The notes beneath the pieces were generated by a model. It was not told the DNA's origin, did not search any database, and saw nothing but the letters and a program-made list of their open reading frames with translations. The position numbers and the translations under genes were made by a program. From contig JAJKFJ010022151.1 in the NCBI GenBank assembly GCA_027382625.1, forward strand, positions 1-60,172: 60,172 nt of DNA, in the 5' to 3' direction. The DNA comes from Tetmemena sp. SeJ-2015. Its lineage: Eukaryota > Ciliophora > Spirotrichea > Sporadotrichida > Oxytrichidae. Numbering within the stretch: position 1 is the stretch's first letter; each line of letters begins with the position of its first letter. Shown here one piece after another: positions 57,441 to 60,172 of this stretch.

Positions 57441-59359
57441 AAAAGAAGAATATTTCTCCAATAATATTTCTACTGCAATAAAGAATTATATGTATTCACT
57501 CTTATTTCAAGCTTTAAAGTTCGCAAGAATTCTAATTTATATTAAAGCACAATACATATATTCTTTAAAAATTAATATCTTTTCTATATCTAATCTAAAT
57601 AGACTTAATTAAGAAAATAAATATCTCTAATTAAAGGGACAAAAACTCTTTTGCAATCACCTTCTTAATTTAATAAATTAATAAAATAGTTAAAAAATTT
57701 TTTTTCATTTTTCTTCTCTTTAAAATAAATATTAAAAAAAATTAATAAAGTCACATTTAAAAATTAAAAATGAGAAGACCATAAAAATTTGAATTTTATA
57801 TTCTTTCTTATGAAAGGGTTTTAAAATTTTTTTTTTTTAATTAAAAAAATAAAGTTAAAAGAAATTTACATTTAAAATAACACCTCTTCATCGTTTTAAG
57901 GGAAAGCATATTTAAAATAGAGGTATTGGGGTTTATATTTTAGCCTGCAATATTTTTATAAGAATAGTATCTAATTGAGCAATGAAAGTATCTTTATCAT
58001 TTTAATAATGTTTAAGATATTTCTTGCATTATTAAATGAGTACCTCATCTCTTCCTTTGCGTAAAACGCTTTCGCACACTTCATTTAACTAAAAATAAAG
58101 ATAATTTTTTTATTTTTAGTATTAAGATAATGCTATTGATTTTTCAAAATTTTATTTAAAATGAACAATTAACAGTAAGAATTTTATATACATCATTTGC
58201 ATGGCTTTTTTCATAAATTATTACCTTTATAACGAATAATAAAACTTCAAAATGCGGAGTAATAAGTTACAATGCCTGAAGTGAGATTTATAATTTGAGT
58301 ATGTTTGTTATTTTAATTCTCAAAGCCTCTAACAAGCAACATCTTAGTAAAGAACCCTAGCTGATCTATTTATTTCTTTAATCCTTTTTTTACTGTACAC
58401 TTTTCTCGTTGAGGCTATCAGTGGTTGTATTCAAGGAGTGCCGCTCAAAAAATTTTAAGAATTGTTAATTTTTCTCCATTTAAATTTATTTTTCTTAAAG
58501 TCTCATTTTGAACAAGCCAACTTTGTAATAAAGTGCCTCCTCAAAGTTCGTTTAAAGTTATTTTTAATGAATTTCAATCCATTTTTACATCCTTTCTTTA
58601 TCTCGGAATTAAATTCTCTTAGTCCACCTCTGTTATTAGCAACTCGATTTTGAATGTGGCTCTCCAGCTTTACTGCTTTTCAATCTTTTCTTAAACTCAT
58701 TTTTGATTTCCATCTATTCAGTGTCAAAACTTTATCAATGTCAACATTCAGCACAGGCCATTCATATATTTACTTCTTATCGTTTCTCTCTCAAGATATC
58801 TAAATGGTCCACCTCCTCATTTTCAACAGCACTCAGCAAATTTTAGTGATTTTGAGCCCTCGCAAAAATAAGTTCTCCTCTTTTTAAAACGTTTCCTATC
58901 GCAAAATGCAAGTGTTGAGTGCATCTTCATAGTAGCACGCAAGATAAAAGGGACCCAGTCATTTCTAATAAAATTATTCTAATTAAAATTAATAAAAAAA
59001 TAGTATTTTATATTTAAGTTACTCCTATTATTATGTAATGATAAATTCAAACAGCCTCCTTAATCCACTGTTTCCATTAGTCTTTTTATTGAAATTCTTA
59101 AACGATCTGCTGTTAATTGTTCATTTTAAATAAAATTTTGAAAAATCAATAGCATTATCTTAATATTAAAAATATGTATTGCATTTATGGATTTTCATGT
59201 AGTCCTGCATTCCTTATTCGCCCCAATCTACCAGTCCTAATTAATTCTACTTCTTAGAAAACAAAATTGGGTCAGTCATTATGTACTTTCCTTTGTCTTA
59301 TCTCCAACCCTAAACATCCACCACCATGAACTCTCCTCCTGTTGCAATGTATGACCAAT
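57440..59359 (-). CDS. Copy E: alpha-kinase gene fragment
   Basis: Recognised segments: 59178-59359 (WSYIATGGEFMVVDVQGW core, ending IHKCN), about 57958-58085 (NEVCESVLRKGRDEVL) and about 57440-57547 (LQYKLEFLRTLKLEIRV). Pointer AAT completes HKCNEVC. The segment ending TAFTH should lie upstream (above 59360) and was not found in the window. The C-terminal part appears diverged or lost before copy D begins. The IES at 58086-59177 contains a TIR element. Confidence 0.72.
58121..59172. mobile_element. TIR element in IES of copy E
   Basis: 1.05 kb with about 65 bp inverted ends: attaagataatgctattgat on the left, and its complement ending near 59172. The interior (58290-58960), read on the minus strand, has coding-like but frame-broken pieces (LLSAVENEEVDHLDILREKR). 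No known domain recognised. Confidence 0.7.
59178..59359 (-). CDS. Copy E segment 13: alpha-kinase catalytic core
   Basis: Nearly identical in sequence to the core of copies A and B, despite E being the most fragmentary copy. Ends IHKCN before the AAT pointer. It suggests recent duplication or gene conversion of this segment within the array. Confidence 0.82.
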
Positions 59360-59372
59360 CATTTATTATATT

Positions 59373-59515
59373 ATCCTCTCAGCCCTAATTTTCAAAAACT
59401 ACTCAGTTTCCTTCTTTTTAAAGCCTAGATGAAGTTAGAAGAATATCTAGTCTTCTATGCTAATAGTTGTAACTGCTGTAAGCGCTTCAGTTCGACCAAG
59501 GATTGCTAATAAAAT
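59373..59515. repeat. Second copy of the 20101 element's coding-like part
   Basis: The minus strand gives RLQQLQLL and FLKIRAER-type sequence aligned with QALQKETEKFLKNRAER of 20101-20235, with frameshifts. The inverted end tatcctctcagccctaattt resembles tatccgttcagcccgattt. The opposite end could not be placed with confidence. Confidence 0.5.
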
Positions 59516-59832
59516 ATTAATAAAAATATAACTTTGCTTATTTATTATTGTAGGAACCCATTTGAAATGAAATTTTTATGAAATCAAATTAAATATACTA
59601 TTTAATTTGGGAAAGTTAATTCTTCAAAAAATATTGCTTACCTACCGCGGCTGAATTATCCTTTGATCAACAAAATATTAATCCTATATGTCCTGATCAC
59701 AAATAATATTAGCCTCTGACTCTTAATATACTATAATATTGTACGATTAGAAAAGTTTGATCGCAGTTATGGAAAATAAATAAGAGCGATTTCGAGCTTA
59801 AGCCCAATATTATATAATTATTACCAATGCTT

Positions 59833-60172
59833 AAAACCCCAAAACCTGTGATTTTATATTCAGTGTAGCTAAAGTGATTATTAGAGTGCTTGTACTTATA
59901 TCTAATTAGGTCTTATGCATATATGGCTCAAGCCTACATCATCATCCTATGCATGCATCACACGTAGCCTAAGCGTATAGTCTGCTCCCACTTCCTCATG
60001 CTGATCGTCCACATCTGTCTGATCTGTCTCAGTCATCGCGCTCATGATCTCTCCGACTCTTTTCACCAGTTGCTGCCTATAAACTCAACTCAGATCATCT
60101 TATTGTTATGGATCTGCTGACTCTAGAGTGCTTCTTCACATATGAGAAGAAGACTCGACTGGATTTAGCCAG
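59833..60172 (-). mobile_element. Possible TBE-type element end (C4A4 tract plus coding DNA), runs off window
   Basis: The tract aaaaccccaaaacc at 59833-59846 matches the C4A4 telomere repeat of hypotrichs, which forms the ends of their TBE transposons. After it, composition becomes GC-richer. A minus-strand frame stays open through 60090-59890 (SAMTETDQTDVDDQHEEVGA), acidic, with no recognised domain. A single 14-base tract could be chance, so confidence is limited. Confidence 0.4.

Noticed and set aside
1..60172. CRISPR arrays, rRNA genes, bacterial operon signals
   Set aside because: None seen. Base composition, code use and gene structure are those of a ciliate germline, so bacterial features are not expected.

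Overview
The window looks like germline (micronuclear) DNA of a spirotrich, probably hypotrich, ciliate. Long reading frames appear only when TAA and TAG are read as Gln and TGA as the sole stop. Coding sequence is split into short minus-strand segments separated by very AT-rich DNA. The segment ends carry 1-8 bp direct repeats ('pointers'), and using each repeat once restores one reading frame. This is the MDS/IES arrangement of ciliate genomes (macronuclear-destined segments and internal eliminated sequences). GT-AG introns do not fit the junctions.

The backbone is a head-to-tail array of five related minus-strand genes: A (6-12215, C-terminal end off the window), B (18613-29190, most complete), C (30055-42705), D (45205-55805, no recognisable 5' part) and E (57440-59359, fragment). 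Joined segments give a Cys/His-rich N-terminus, a helical linker, an atypical alpha-kinase catalytic domain (GGEFMVVDVQGW, TDP, and an HKCNEVC zinc motif that exists only after an IES is removed), a helical region, one likely membrane segment, and a C-terminal beta-rich domain. Frame disruptions are visible in A and B and suspected in C and D; D also has two segments in swapped order.

The IESs and spacers are packed with mobile DNA. There are five long foldback palindromes (5752-6996, 22811-23496, 32174-33491, 40690-42150, about 42726-44123) and several TIR elements, some with clear target duplications (9756-10413 with 9 bp; 33844-34233 with 8 bp). A retroposon-like insertion at 48146-48691 has a 13 bp duplication. 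A degenerate three-gene element at 14541-18363 (C2H2 zinc-finger/pseudokinase, a middle ORF and an IS630/Tc1 DDE transposase) resembles hypotrich TBE transposons. A C4A4-like tract at 59833 may mark the end of another such element.

The most novel item is at 52173-54218. It is a 2.05 kb element with 218 bp, nearly identical terminal inverted repeats, paired iteron-like motifs in each repeat, and one 504-codon ORF carrying a superfamily 3 (Rep-type) helicase. No DDE transposase is visible in it. It sits inside the largest IES (50312-55595) of the kinase array, next to a MITE and remnants of an unassigned plus-strand gene. Some stretches (for example 54480-55540) look like poorly corrected sequence, so individual frameshifts should be treated with caution.
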